Assembly: GCF_004307455.1 (NCBI RefSeq)
Contig: NZ_SEWX01000001.1
Span: forward strand, 682,001 to 746,000
Direction of reading: 5' to 3'
From: Aquirufa nivalisilvae
Lineage (GTDB): Bacteria > Bacteroidota > Bacteroidia > Cytophagales > Spirosomataceae
DNA: 64,000 nucleotides
Shown here: in pieces, positions 26,551 through 35,787 of the stretch
How the letters are laid out: every line of letters starts with the position of its first letter
How positions within the stretch are numbered: the first letter of the stretch is position 1
The notes under the pieces: model-generated
What the model saw: only the letters and a program-made list of their open reading frames with translations
What the model was told of the DNA's origin: nothing
The model's database searches: none
Translations under genes and position numbers: made by a program

Positions 26551-27909
26551 ATGGAGGCCGATCCCTTTTCGAATGTCTTGTTGATTGCTTTTGAGCCCAA
26601 CATCAGCGCGCCTTCCATCATCTTCATAAGCCTTATTTTATTAGCTTTAATTCTGCTTTCTGCCCTGCTTTCAGGCTCAGAGGTGGCCTTTTTTTCCTTA
26701 AATGCGGAACAAAGAATCGCGTTAAAAGAAAGTGCAACAAAGAAAGAAAAAACACTTAGCCGACTACTCGATCAGCCACAGCTATTACTTGCTACACTTT
26801 TGATAGCCATTAATTTTGTGAATATTATTTTTATTACCTTGGCGAACTACCTAACTCAACTATTGATTGGGGAAGAGTCTGTTAATACCTTGATTGTCAC
26901 GTTGTTTTTATTGTTTGGAGTGACATTTATCATCGCCTTTTTTGGAGAATTGATTCCCAAAGTCTGGGCACAACAAAACAATTTGATTTTTGCTCGATAT
27001 ACTGCTCCATTGATTGACTTTTTCACCTTTGTGTTTAAGCCACTTTCTAGGGTTTTATTAGGCATTTCTAATTTGATTGAAAGTCGGATTGAGAAGAAGT
27101 CCTATTATTTGACAACGCACGAGCTGAATCAGGCGTTGGAGATAACTACGGATGAGAATACAACAGAGAGAGAAAAAGACATTTTACGGGGTATATTGAA
27201 TTTTGGGAATACCTCGGTAAAAGGTGTGATGAAAGCTAGGAGAGATATTGTTGCCTTTGATACCGAAATGGATTTCCATGAATTAATGGATAAGATCAAT
27301 AAAAATGGATATTCTCGAGTACCTGTGTATGCTGAAACGATAGATAAAATAGAGGGGATATTATACATTAAAGATTTATTGGAGCATATTGATCAAGACG
27401 AGAATTTTGATTGGTTGTCCTTATTGCATCAACCCTTCTTTGTCCCAGAAAACAAGAAAATTGATGATTTGCTTTACGATTTTCAAGAAAAACGGGTACA
27501 CATGGCCATTGTGGTGAATGAATACGGAGAAACGGAAGGTTTGGTGACTATGGAAGATATTATAGAGGAAATTGTAGGGGATATCAACGATGAATTTGAT
27601 GAGGAAAAGTTAGATTATAAAAAGCTGGATGAACATACTTATTTGTTTGAGGCTAAAATTTCTTTAAATGATTTTTGCCGTGTTTTTGACGTAGATGTCT
27701 CTATTTTCGAAAAAGTAAAAGGAGAAAGCGAAACCTTGGCAGGTTTGTGTATCGAGTTATTTTCTCGTATTCCGCATGCAGGGGAAGAAATCGTTTGTGA
27801 ACCTTTTGTCTTTAAAATTCAATCGGTGGATACCCGCCGAATTAAAAAAATTAAGGTTAGCCTTAATGCTATTCCTTTGCCACCTGAATCTGATGAAAAA
27901 ACTAATTAG
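26551..27909 (+). CDS. gldE: GldE-like CNNM/HlyC-CorC membrane protein with CBS domains
   Basis: The 452-residue protein has an N-terminal CNNM transmembrane domain (about residues 20-200) with IFISLILLALILLSALLSGS, LLIAINFVNIIFITLANYL and FFGELIPKVWAQQNN. A CBS pair follows (about 220-350; VKGVMKARRDIVAFD, then RVPVYAETIDKIEGILYIKD and MAIVVNEYGETEGLVTMEDI). A CorC/HlyC C-terminal domain is at about 365-440. GldE is linked to gliding motility and type IX secretion in flavobacteria, where gldD follows. Here an exported lipoprotein gene of a different family overlaps its end. The name rests on the mutY-ssb-gldE order and the domain layout. Confidence 0.8.
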   Translation: MEADPFSNVLLIAFEPNISAPSIIFISLILLALILLSALLSGSEVAFFSLNAEQRIALKESATKKEKTLSRLLDQPQLLLATLLIAINFVNIIFITLANYLTQLLIGEESVNTLIVTLFLLFGVTFIIAFFGELIPKVWAQQNNLIFARYTAPLIDFFTFVFKPLSRVLLGISNLIESRIEKKSYYLTTHELNQALEITTDENTTEREKDILRGILNFGNTSVKGVMKARRDIVAFDTEMDFHELMDKINKNGYSRVPVYAETIDKIEGILYIKDLLEHIDQDENFDWLSLLHQPFFVPENKKIDDLLYDFQEKRVHMAIVVNEYGETEGLVTMEDIIEEIVGDINDEFDEEKLDYKKLDEHTYLFEAKISLNDFCRVFDVDVSIFEKVKGESETLAGLCIELFSRIPHAGEEIVCEPFVFKIQSVDTRRIKKIKVSLNAIPLPPESDEKTN

Positions 27910-28849
27910 TTCGTATAAACGTTTTCTTTTTTTACTACCCTTAAGCTTATTGCTGACAGCATGTCCTGGACCTGCTCCAACACCAGATCCTGGTGTTACG
28001 GAATCCAGCTATGAAGATGGGGTAGATCGAGGTATTATAGAAAATCCTGAATTAGATGAGGCTTCAGGAATTGTGGCAAGTAAAAAGAATGATGGTTTTT
28101 TATGGTCGCACAATGATTCTGGAGATAGTAATCGACTTTTTTTGATTGATACTTTTGGGAAAGGGATGAAGCAATTTGTCATTCAAGGAGCAGAAAATAG
28201 AGATTGGGAGGACATAGCTTTGATATCAGATAGTAATGGAAGTGCCGTGGTATACATTGCTGATTTTGGTGATAATAATGCTACGTATAGCTCATACGCC
28301 ATTTATTGGTTTAATGAACCGAATGTTTCTTCAATCAATAACGCAACCATCACTGGGGTTCAGAAATTGACATTTACGTTACCTGATGGCTCTCGAGATA
28401 TGGAATGTTTGTTGGTAGATCAAAAGACCAAGGATGTATATATTATTTCCAAAAGAGAAACTAAAAAAAGACTGTATAAGATCCCTGCGGGAAGCTTTAC
28501 CAATCAAGCCAACGTGAAGGCTGAATTTGTGCAAGAATTGAATTTTTCGGTACCATTTTCTACCATCGATAAAATTGTAACAGCCTATTATATTACGGCA
28601 GGAGATATATCGCCAGACAATTCAGAGATTTTAGTTAAGAATTATTTTGAATGCTACTATTGGAAGCGTAGGGCCAATGAAACAATCCCTGAAGCTTTAG
28701 CTAGGACAGCGAAACAAGTTCCTTATGTAGGAAATCCAACGGAACCTCAGGGAGAGGGAATCGCTTTTGCTGCCGATGGCGGAGGGTATTACACCATTTC
28801 TGAGAAAGCTACGGCCCCCGTTCATTTATATTACTACAAGCGAAAGTGA
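27893..28849 (+). CDS. Exported lipoprotein, beta-propeller-like (paralogue 1)
   Basis: The 318-residue protein has a lipoprotein signal (MKKLISSYKRFLFLLPLSLL, lipobox LTAC at about 23-26). The mature part shows repeated motifs: DEASGIVASKKNDGFLWSHN, then NRLFLIDTFGKGMKQFVIQG, AENRDWEDIAL, YIADFGDNNATYSSYAIYW and LPDGSRDMECLLVDQKTKDV. This resembles SdiA-regulated-like propellers, and no enzyme motif is evident. It starts inside the end of gldE (17-bp overlap) and is followed by a paralogue with which its stop overlaps. The function is unknown. Confidence 0.65.
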   Translation: MKKLISSYKRFLFLLPLSLLLTACPGPAPTPDPGVTESSYEDGVDRGIIENPELDEASGIVASKKNDGFLWSHNDSGDSNRLFLIDTFGKGMKQFVIQGAENRDWEDIALISDSNGSAVVYIADFGDNNATYSSYAIYWFNEPNVSSINNATITGVQKLTFTLPDGSRDMECLLVDQKTKDVYIISKRETKKRLYKIPAGSFTNQANVKAEFVQELNFSVPFSTIDKIVTAYYITAGDISPDNSEILVKNYFECYYWKRRANETIPEALARTAKQVPYVGNPTEPQGEGIAFAADGGGYYTISEKATAPVHLYYYKRK

Positions 28850-29787
28850 AAATTGCTCACTGGTTTCGATTAGGGATCCTTGCCTTGATTGTCTGGGCAT
28901 GCCAGTCGCTCTATATCATAGATGCACAAATGGCTAAAACGAATTTTTCGGCAACAGTCGATGAAGGAGTTTTGGAAAACATTGAAATTGATGAAGCATC
29001 TGGGATGGTAGCTAGTCACTTAAATCCAGAGTTATTTTGGGTAGTCAATGATTCTCAAGATTTAAACCGAATTTTTTTAATTGACCGTTACGGAACGGGC
29101 AAAGTCGAGTTTTTGCTTCAAGGTGCTCAAAATAGAGATTGGGAGGACTTGGCTTCTTGGTATAAAAGTCCCCATGAATCCTATATCTATATTGCCGATA
29201 CAGGTGATAATAAGCAGGAATATAGCTCCTATTTTATTTATCGATTCAAAGAATTTGATATACGAGGATCTAATATGGTTACTCGAATTATCAAACAGGT
29301 GGAAAAATTAGAATTTAGACTACCTGACGGATCAAAGGACATGGAATGCTTGTTAGTGGATCAGTTGAATGGAGATATGTACTTAGTTAGTAAGCAAGAT
29401 GATCGTAAAAGCTTGTTTCGGATTAAAGCTAATAGTTTTAAGAGTAAACAAGTGGTCGAGGCAGATTTTGTTAGAAAGTTGAATTTTTCAGAACCTAGTT
29501 CCGATTTAGCTATCTTAAAACAACTCTATAATATTACGGCTGGGGATGTGGCGACTAACAACCAGGAGGTTATTATTCGGAATTATTTAGAAGTTTATTA
29601 TTGGAAAAAAGGGAAGCATGAGAGCTTAGGTGAAGCACTGAAACGTCCGCCCAAAATTGTGCCTAGCAAATTAGAACCTCAAGGAGAGGCGCTTGCTTTT
29701 TCACAAAAGGCCGATGGTTTTTATACCATTTCGGAGGTAGCGAGTTCCCCCGGTCCTGTTCATGTTTATTTCACTCCCAAGAAATAA
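28846..29787 (+). CDS. Exported protein, beta-propeller-like (paralogue 2)
   Basis: The 313-residue protein starts at a GTG overlapping the previous stop (GTGA, 4 bp). It has a hydrophobic leader (about residues 7-27, FRLGILALIVWACQSLYIID). The Cys in VWAC may form a lipobox. The same motifs as in the upstream paralogue occur: EASGMVASHLNPELFWVVND, then QNRDWEDLASW, IYIADTGDNKQEYSSYFIY and LPDGSKDMECLLVD. The two proteins are clearly similar along their whole length, so this is a tandem duplication. The function is unknown. It converges on pcrA with a 1-bp gap. Confidence 0.65.
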   Translation: MKIAHWFRLGILALIVWACQSLYIIDAQMAKTNFSATVDEGVLENIEIDEASGMVASHLNPELFWVVNDSQDLNRIFLIDRYGTGKVEFLLQGAQNRDWEDLASWYKSPHESYIYIADTGDNKQEYSSYFIYRFKEFDIRGSNMVTRIIKQVEKLEFRLPDGSKDMECLLVDQLNGDMYLVSKQDDRKSLFRIKANSFKSKQVVEADFVRKLNFSEPSSDLAILKQLYNITAGDVATNNQEVIIRNYLEVYYWKKGKHESLGEALKRPPKIVPSKLEPQGEALAFSQKADGFYTISEVASSPGPVHVYFTPKK

Positions 29788-29788
29788 G

Positions 29789-32065
29789 CTAAGCTTTCAC
29801 CATTAATTTGGCAAAACTTAAGAGTAAGGTTTTTTCTCCTACTCCCTTTTCAAAATCAATCACAGCTTTTCTTTCAGCACCATTAATTTCAATTTTTTTG
29901 ATCAAGCCAAAACCGAATTTTTGATGCTCTACTTGTTGACCCGCCTCCAATTTTAGGGGATCTGTAGGGATGAAATTGCTAGAAGCTACATGTTGGTAAT
30001 TGGTGTTTTGTTTTGGCTTTTGGATTAATTGGGCAGCTGATGGACTCGTTGAGCTTGAAACAAAGCCCGTTTTCTGGACAGGTCTGAAAGCTTGAACCTC
30101 CTTTTTGCCAGGTGTTTTCGCCATTTTTAAATAGGTACTATCAATTTCATCCAAGAATCGACTAGGCTCACAGGATTTTAATCTGCCGAATTGATAGCGA
30201 GATTCTGCATAGGAAATCATCAATTTTTTTTCAGCTCGTGTGACGGCTACATAGAATAGGCGACGCTCTTCTTCTAAGTCGGCTTGACTTTGCAGCATCA
30301 TTTGACTTGGAAACAAATCTTCTTCCAAGCCAACTAAAAAGACATGTTTAAATTCTAATCCTTTAGCCGAGTGAACTGTCATTAAAGTAACCTTATCTCG
30401 ATCATTGGGATCTTCTTGGGTATCGGCATTGGTTAAAAGAGAGACCGACTGTAAAAAAGTGGCCAGTGATTTATCTTCATTCTCTGGATCATCCACAAAT
30501 TGCTTGATGGCATTTAATAATTCTTGTAAGTTTTGATAACGGGCTAGTCCCTCTACGGTCTTATCCTCATAGAGTTCGCGTAAGAGTCCTGAGGCTTTGG
30601 CCACGTGATTAGCTATTTCATAGGCATCTTTATGCTCGACCTCCGTCATTATTTTGAACGATTTGATTAAATCGGCAAAGTTTTCGATGGCGGCCGTACC
30701 TCTTGCACCTTGGTAGGTTTGAATGTTGGAAATGACATCCCAGATGGAGCAATTATTTTCTGCTGCTGTTACCACAATTTTTGCGATTGTTGTATCGCCA
30801 ATACCACGTTTGGGAAGGTTGATGATACGTTTAAAAGCTTCTTCATCTTGTTGGTTCACGACAAATCGCAAGTATCCCAACACATCTTTGATTTCTTTTC
30901 TTTGGTAGAAAGATAAACCTCCAATGATGCGGTATTTAATGTTTAGTCGACGTAGCGATTCCTCAAAAGAGCGGGATTGAGCGTTTGTTCGATATAAAAT
31001 GGCAAAATCTGACCAATGTAAACCTTCTTTTTGCTTGGTTTCAAAGATGGTGGAGGCAATCATTCGGCCTTCTTCATTATCGCTTCCAGCCCGGATAATT
31101 TCTATTTGGTCTCCAATTTCATTCGAAGTAAAAACGTTTTTCTCGAGTTGGTTTTTATTTCTGGAAATGATAGAATTGGCTACAGCCACAATGTTTTTGG
31201 TAGAACGGTAGTTCTCTTCCAATTTAATTGTGGTTAAGTCGGCATAATCCCTTTCAAAATTCAAGATGTTTTGAATATCAGCTCCTCGAAATGCATAAAT
31301 ACTTTGTGCGTCATCACCCACCACGCAGATATTGCGATGTACGGCTGCGAGTTTTTTGGTTAATAGGTATTGAGAAACGTTGGTATCTTGAAACTCATCA
31401 ACCATCACATGTTTGAATTTGTGTTGGTATTTGTTCAAAACATCCAAGTGATCTCTAAAAAGGATATTGGTTTGGTACAATAAATCATCAAAGTCCATCG
31501 CATTGGCTTGAAAGCAACGAATGCAGTACGTACGATAAATTTCCCCCATTTTAGGGATACGAGCCATGCGATCTTCCTCGCCGAGAATGGCACTATTTAG
31601 GTATTGTTCAGGACTAATTAATCGGTTTTTGGCTCCAGAAATTCGGTTTAAAACCAAATTGACCTTATAAACTTTATCGTCGAGGTTCAATTCTTTGATG
31701 ATGGTACGAAGTAAAGACTTGGAATCATCGGTATCATAAATGGAAAAATTAGAAGTATAGCCTAATTTCTCTCCTTCGAAACGTAATATTTTGGCAAATA
31801 CGGAGTGGAAAGTTCCCATCCAGATGTTTTTTGCCTCTTTTCCAATGACGGATTCGATACGATGGCGCATTTCGCCAGCGGCTTTATTGGTAAATGTTAA
31901 TAGCAATATTTGGAATGGATCGATGCCTTGTTGAATGAGGTGAGCCGTTCGGTAGGTTAACACACGGGTCTTGCCAGATCCAGCTCCAGCGATAATCATT
32001 AATGGGCCTTCCGTGTGTAAAACAGCTTGTCGTTGGGGCTCATTCAAGCCAGCCAAATAATCCAT
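29789..32065 (-). CDS. ATP-dependent DNA helicase PcrA/UvrD
   Basis: The 758-residue SF1A helicase unwinds DNA 3'-5' in repair and removes RecA filaments. Motifs are GAGSGKTRVL (Walker A, about residues 27-36), FTNKAAGEM, MVDEFQDTN (II), GDDAQSIYAFRGAD (III), NYRSTKNIV (IV), MTVHSAKGLEFKHVF (V) and VAVTRAEKKL (VI). The C-terminal Tudor-like segment (VEHQKFGFGLIKKI, about residues 705-718), typical of PcrA, is present. The gene stands alone on its strand, with a terminator for the upstream gene between the two. Confidence 0.94.
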   Translation of the reverse strand: MDYLAGLNEPQRQAVLHTEGPLMIIAGAGSGKTRVLTYRTAHLIQQGIDPFQILLLTFTNKAAGEMRHRIESVIGKEAKNIWMGTFHSVFAKILRFEGEKLGYTSNFSIYDTDDSKSLLRTIIKELNLDDKVYKVNLVLNRISGAKNRLISPEQYLNSAILGEEDRMARIPKMGEIYRTYCIRCFQANAMDFDDLLYQTNILFRDHLDVLNKYQHKFKHVMVDEFQDTNVSQYLLTKKLAAVHRNICVVGDDAQSIYAFRGADIQNILNFERDYADLTTIKLEENYRSTKNIVAVANSIISRNKNQLEKNVFTSNEIGDQIEIIRAGSDNEEGRMIASTIFETKQKEGLHWSDFAILYRTNAQSRSFEESLRRLNIKYRIIGGLSFYQRKEIKDVLGYLRFVVNQQDEEAFKRIINLPKRGIGDTTIAKIVVTAAENNCSIWDVISNIQTYQGARGTAAIENFADLIKSFKIMTEVEHKDAYEIANHVAKASGLLRELYEDKTVEGLARYQNLQELLNAIKQFVDDPENEDKSLATFLQSVSLLTNADTQEDPNDRDKVTLMTVHSAKGLEFKHVFLVGLEEDLFPSQMMLQSQADLEEERRLFYVAVTRAEKKLMISYAESRYQFGRLKSCEPSRFLDEIDSTYLKMAKTPGKKEVQAFRPVQKTGFVSSSTSPSAAQLIQKPKQNTNYQHVASSNFIPTDPLKLEAGQQVEHQKFGFGLIKKIEINGAERKAVIDFEKGVGEKTLLLSFAKLMVKA

Positions 32066-32172
32066 AAGGGAAATTTAATTGATGGGAAAAAATAGAAATT
32101 AAAATTACGAATTTTTGAGCAGGGGCTTGGTATACTAACTTATTTTTTGGGAGGGTATTTTAGAAGAAAATA

Positions 32173-32198
32173 AAAAAGGCGCCCTTGGGCGCCTTTTT
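32173..32198. terminator. Strong bidirectional terminator
   Basis: AAAAAGGCGCCC and GGGCGCCTTTTT pair around a very short loop, with flanking A and T runs. It lies 18 bp after the stop of the 32217-32570 gene (minus strand). Confidence 0.85.
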
Positions 32199-32216
32199 CT
32201 TCTTGGGGATAATCGC

Positions 32217-32570
32217 TTACTGAATAGCAATCAAATCTCTTCGAGTTTCAGTTAAAATATTGAAAGTCTTGGATTTGATGATGTTTTTACGTGAATCGAA
32301 GATAACCATTTTGTATCGGCCATCATTTAGGTTAGAGAAATTGAATAATTTCTTTGAACTAAGTGACTCGCGAGTGATTTGGTTATTGTCTTCATCGTAA
32401 ATGACCACGAACAAGGGTGAAGTGATATCCGAGCTAACTAGGAACTTCATTTTACCTACTTGATCAATGTTAACAGGAAGAGCGAATTCTGCGGCATGTG
32501 CAGAAGAGACAGACAAAACAGCGGCTACAACGAAAGCGGCTAAGGCGTTTTTTGTGATGAAATTTTTCAT
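32217..32570 (-). CDS. Small exported protein, beta-sandwich-like
   Basis: The 117-residue protein has a clear Sec signal peptide (about residues 1-26, ending SSAHAA). The mature chain is a series of short beta-strands (KMKFLVSSDITSPLFVVIYD, then SLSSKKLFNFSNLNDGRYKM and VIFDSRKNIIKSKTFNIL) like an Ig or T9SS-sorting-type fold, but it lacks the conserved end of a T9SS sorting domain. The function is unknown. It has its own promoter (32636-32664) and terminator. Confidence 0.75.
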   Translation of the reverse strand: MKNFITKNALAAFVVAAVLSVSSAHAAEFALPVNIDQVGKMKFLVSSDITSPLFVVIYDEDNNQITRESLSSKKLFNFSNLNDGRYKMVIFDSRKNIIKSKTFNILTETRRDLIAIQ

Positions 32571-32635
32571 AATGTTGATAATTGATAAATGCTTGATTAA
32601 TAAAATCTTAGGCGGAATCTTTCCGTTTGTTGGTT

Positions 32636-32664
32636 CAAAACTAGACTTTTCATATTAACTCCAA
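32636..32664 (-). promoter_or_regulatory. Bacteroidota promoter for the small exported protein
   Basis: On the minus strand the -33 TTG (32664-32662, within TTTGG) and the -7 TAGTTTTG (32643-32636) are separated by 18 bp. The leader to the ATG at 32570 would be about 60 nt. Confidence 0.65.
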
Positions 32665-32815
32665 ATTAAATACGCAAAAAATTTCACTTTTTTAAGAATA
32701 TTCCTCTTAAAAAAATTATATTTCTTCGAATAATTCAATTATTGGGGTTTCTCAAAATCATATTTCGTTTTCTGAATAGCCATGTTAAGGAATCATTATG
32801 TAGGGGCGACCTTAT

Positions 32816-32882
32816 TTAACGATTTCGCAACAGAGTGGTAATTCAACGATAACTTTCAGGGGGTAGAGACTGGGTAATTTTG
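32816..32882 (+). promoter_or_regulatory. Pho-box-like repeats and -7 element of the first TonB receptor gene
   Basis: Hexamers TTAACG (32816), GCAACA (32827), GTAATT (32838) and ATAACT (32849) start exactly 11 bp apart and are degenerate forms of TTAACA. The -7 element TAATTTTG (32875-32882) starts 21 bp after the C of the last one, the same spacing as in the PiT promoter. Confidence 0.5.
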
Positions 32883-32915
32883 TAGCGTTAAATAATCACC
32901 AGTATTAATGCTATC

Positions 32916-35753
32916 ATGAATTCATTCATTAAATACACCAATCTATTATTCATCAATTTATTTTTTGGATTTACCGTATTAGCTCAAGGATCGGGCACTA
33001 TTAGAGGTACCATTAAGGATGCTAAGACGAAAGAAGATATCATTGGCGCTACCGTTTTCATCACGGGTTTATCGAAAGGAGCTGCTACGGATGTGAATGG
33101 TTTCTTTTCCATTAGTAATGTTCCTGCGGGAGATCACACCATCAAAATCTCATTTGTAGGATATAAATCTAAAGTTTACGAAAATGTTCAAGTTAAGTCG
33201 GGTCAAATTACGGAGCTTAACTTAAGTATAGAAGAGGAATCGTCTACCCTGGCTGAGGTAAAGGTGGTCGCCCAGAGGTTAACTAATACAGAAGTATCAG
33301 TTATTTCGGAAATCAAGGCAGCTCAACTCGTAGTAAGTGGTATTTCTGCTGCTCAAATCACGAAGACTTTAGATCGAACTGCCGCTGAAGTAGTTAAGCG
33401 AGTTCCAGGGGTTACTATTTTCGGAGATAGATTCATCAACATCCGAGGGTTAAATGAGCGTTATAATACGGTTCAATTGAATAACACATTTGCTCCATCC
33501 ATGGAGACAGATGTACGCTCATTTTCTTTTGACATTATTCCTGCAGGGCAAATTGATCGAATATTGGTATTTAAAAGTCCAGCAGCGGAGTTGCCAGGGG
33601 AATTTGCTGGTGGAGTAGTAAAGATTTTCACAAAGAGTATTCCAGAAAAAAACTTCTTGACAGTTGATTTTAGTAATTCTTTCCGAGATGGGACAACAGG
33701 CCAGGCTTTCCGTGCACCTACTCAGGGAAGTAATTATTGGACAGGTTTTAATCAAGGATATAATGATTTGCCAGCTGGATTTCCTGCTTCAAAGCAAGAA
33801 TTGCTTCAAGCATCAGGTGAACGATTGTCACAGATTGGACGATTATTGAAAAATAATTGGGTTCCTGTTAATTCAACGGCCAATCCAGATTTACGCTTTT
33901 CATTATCCAGTGGATTGAAATTTGATTTGGGGAATATTAAAGTGGGTAATATCACTGCGGTCAACTATTCCAGTTCCAAAACCATCTACCAAATGGTTAG
34001 AAATGATTTTGGATATAGTACCATTGCAACAACAGGGGAGCCTGATTACGTATTTAATTTTAATGATAAGCAATATTCATCGGCTATCCGATTCGGCGTA
34101 TTGCACAACTGGGCATTTCGTTTGTCAGATCACCATAGTTTAGAATTCAAGAACTTATTCAATCAATTAAGTAATGCTCAATTTGTAGATCGGATAGGTA
34201 TAGACAATGGATCTAATTGGGATATTCAATCTTTTGATCAAGTATATAGAGGTATTTATACAGGACAATTGGGAGGAAAGCATGATTGGAATGACGGTAA
34301 TACCAAGTTAGACTGGGTAATTGGATATAATACATCATTTAGAGATCAGCCTGATTATAAGCGTTTTAGGTATACGTTGGATGGGGCGAACAAATCCTTA
34401 TATGTTCCTTCTGGGGCTGCCCAGACTTTTAACTTAGGTAGAACGAATATTATATTAAAAGAGAATGCTCTGACTGGGGGAATCAATTTTACACAAAAAT
34501 TCATTGTTAGTGCGGGTCAAGATGGAGCTAAGGGGAAAGAATTGGAGCTTAAATCAGGTATTTATGTCGAGTCTAAAAAACGTGATTTCAGTGCCCGAAA
34601 TTTAGGTTATGTAAGGGCCAATAGTTCTCTATTCAATATTGGACAATTACCGATCGATCAGATTTTTGCCGAAGCCAATATCAACTCAACCAATGGAGTA
34701 AAATTAGATGAGCAAACAAATCCCAATGACTCTTATCAGGCAACCAATGATTTGTTTGCAGCCTATGTACAAGGAGGTTATGCGATAGGTTCTAAGTTTA
34801 ATTTGGTAGCAGGAGTAAGAGCTGAAAATAACAGTCAGCGATTAAACTCGTATGATTTGGTAGGTCTACCCTTGAAATACGATAATACGGTTTTAAATAT
34901 ATTGCCATCATTTAACTTGTCTTACAACTTTAATGAGAAGTCCTTACTACGATTGGCATATGGAAAAACCATTAATCGCCCGGAATTCCGTGAAGTAGCA
35001 CCTTTCTCCTTTTATGATTTTGTAAATAATCGTAACATTTCTGGTAATCCGAGATTAAAGAATGCGTCCATTCAGAATTTTGACTTCCGTTTTGAAAGAT
35101 ACCCTACTCCATCGGAGGTACTAAGCATTGCTTTATTCTATAAACAGTTCACCAATCCTATTGAAGTTGTTTTTGCTTCTGGTTCAAATCCCAATTTAGA
35201 TTTTGAAAATGCGGAAAGTGCATACAGTGCAGGTTTGGAAGCTGAAATCAGAAAGAATTTATCTGCCGAAAACCCGAATAGTTTTTTGGGGAAATCAAGT
35301 GTTGTATTTAACGGAGCCTATATTTTAAGCAAGGTTAGTCTTGGTTCAAAGGCGAGTGCCAATCAATCGGATAATCGTCCACTACAAGGTCAAAGCCCAT
35401 ACATCTTAAATGCGGGATATAACTATACTGATTCGAAGAAAGGCTTGCAGTTGAATTTATCCTACAATGTCATCGGTAAAAGAATTTATGCCGTAGGAAA
35501 TAACTATGGATATAATTATCCGGATTGGTATGAAATGCCTCGTCATGTGGTGGATTTTACATTCTCACAGCGAGTAGCCAAGAATGTGTTAGTCAAAGGA
35601 GGAATTAGTGATGTATTGAACAACAAAAATATTGTCTTACAAGACGGAAACTTGGATGGGTCATTTGATGCTTCCAAGGATCAAATTATTCAATCATTTA
35701 CACCCGGAAGAGTTTATTCTGTAGGAATCATTTATACCCCTTTTGGATTTTAA
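32916..35753 (+). CDS. TonB-dependent outer membrane receptor with CarboxypepD_reg-like domain
   Basis: The 945-residue protein has a signal peptide (about 1-23). A carboxypeptidase-regulatory-like domain (about 28-115; GTIRGTIKDAKTKEDIIGAT, then FFSISNVPAGDHTIKISFVG) precedes the plug domain (about 150-235; VVKRVPGVTIFGDRFINIRG with LNERYNTVQLNN) and a beta-barrel ending PFGF. It takes up a large or scarce solute across the outer membrane with TonB energy. It is followed by a lipoprotein gene, the usual partner layout. The Pho-box-like promoter suggests a phosphorus compound; the true substrate is unknown. Confidence 0.88.
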   Translation: MNSFIKYTNLLFINLFFGFTVLAQGSGTIRGTIKDAKTKEDIIGATVFITGLSKGAATDVNGFFSISNVPAGDHTIKISFVGYKSKVYENVQVKSGQITELNLSIEEESSTLAEVKVVAQRLTNTEVSVISEIKAAQLVVSGISAAQITKTLDRTAAEVVKRVPGVTIFGDRFINIRGLNERYNTVQLNNTFAPSMETDVRSFSFDIIPAGQIDRILVFKSPAAELPGEFAGGVVKIFTKSIPEKNFLTVDFSNSFRDGTTGQAFRAPTQGSNYWTGFNQGYNDLPAGFPASKQELLQASGERLSQIGRLLKNNWVPVNSTANPDLRFSLSSGLKFDLGNIKVGNITAVNYSSSKTIYQMVRNDFGYSTIATTGEPDYVFNFNDKQYSSAIRFGVLHNWAFRLSDHHSLEFKNLFNQLSNAQFVDRIGIDNGSNWDIQSFDQVYRGIYTGQLGGKHDWNDGNTKLDWVIGYNTSFRDQPDYKRFRYTLDGANKSLYVPSGAAQTFNLGRTNIILKENALTGGINFTQKFIVSAGQDGAKGKELELKSGIYVESKKRDFSARNLGYVRANSSLFNIGQLPIDQIFAEANINSTNGVKLDEQTNPNDSYQATNDLFAAYVQGGYAIGSKFNLVAGVRAENNSQRLNSYDLVGLPLKYDNTVLNILPSFNLSYNFNEKSLLRLAYGKTINRPEFREVAPFSFYDFVNNRNISGNPRLKNASIQNFDFRFERYPTPSEVLSIALFYKQFTNPIEVVFASGSNPNLDFENAESAYSAGLEAEIRKNLSAENPNSFLGKSSVVFNGAYILSKVSLGSKASANQSDNRPLQGQSPYILNAGYNYTDSKKGLQLNLSYNVIGKRIYAVGNNYGYNYPDWYEMPRHVVDFTFSQRVAKNVLVKGGISDVLNNKNIVLQDGNLDGSFDASKDQIIQSFTPGRVYSVGIIYTPFGF

Positions 35754-35787
35754 AAAGCTTTTAACAATCAAATTAATTATAACACTA

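Larger units (their letters stand above)
32571..32915. other. Divergent intergenic region (345 bp)
   Basis: It holds the promoter of the small exported protein on the minus strand (32636-32664) and, at 32816-32882, the repeat-containing promoter of the TonB receptor on the plus strand. The middle, about 32665-32815, is AT-rich and no further feature was seen there. Confidence 0.6.
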
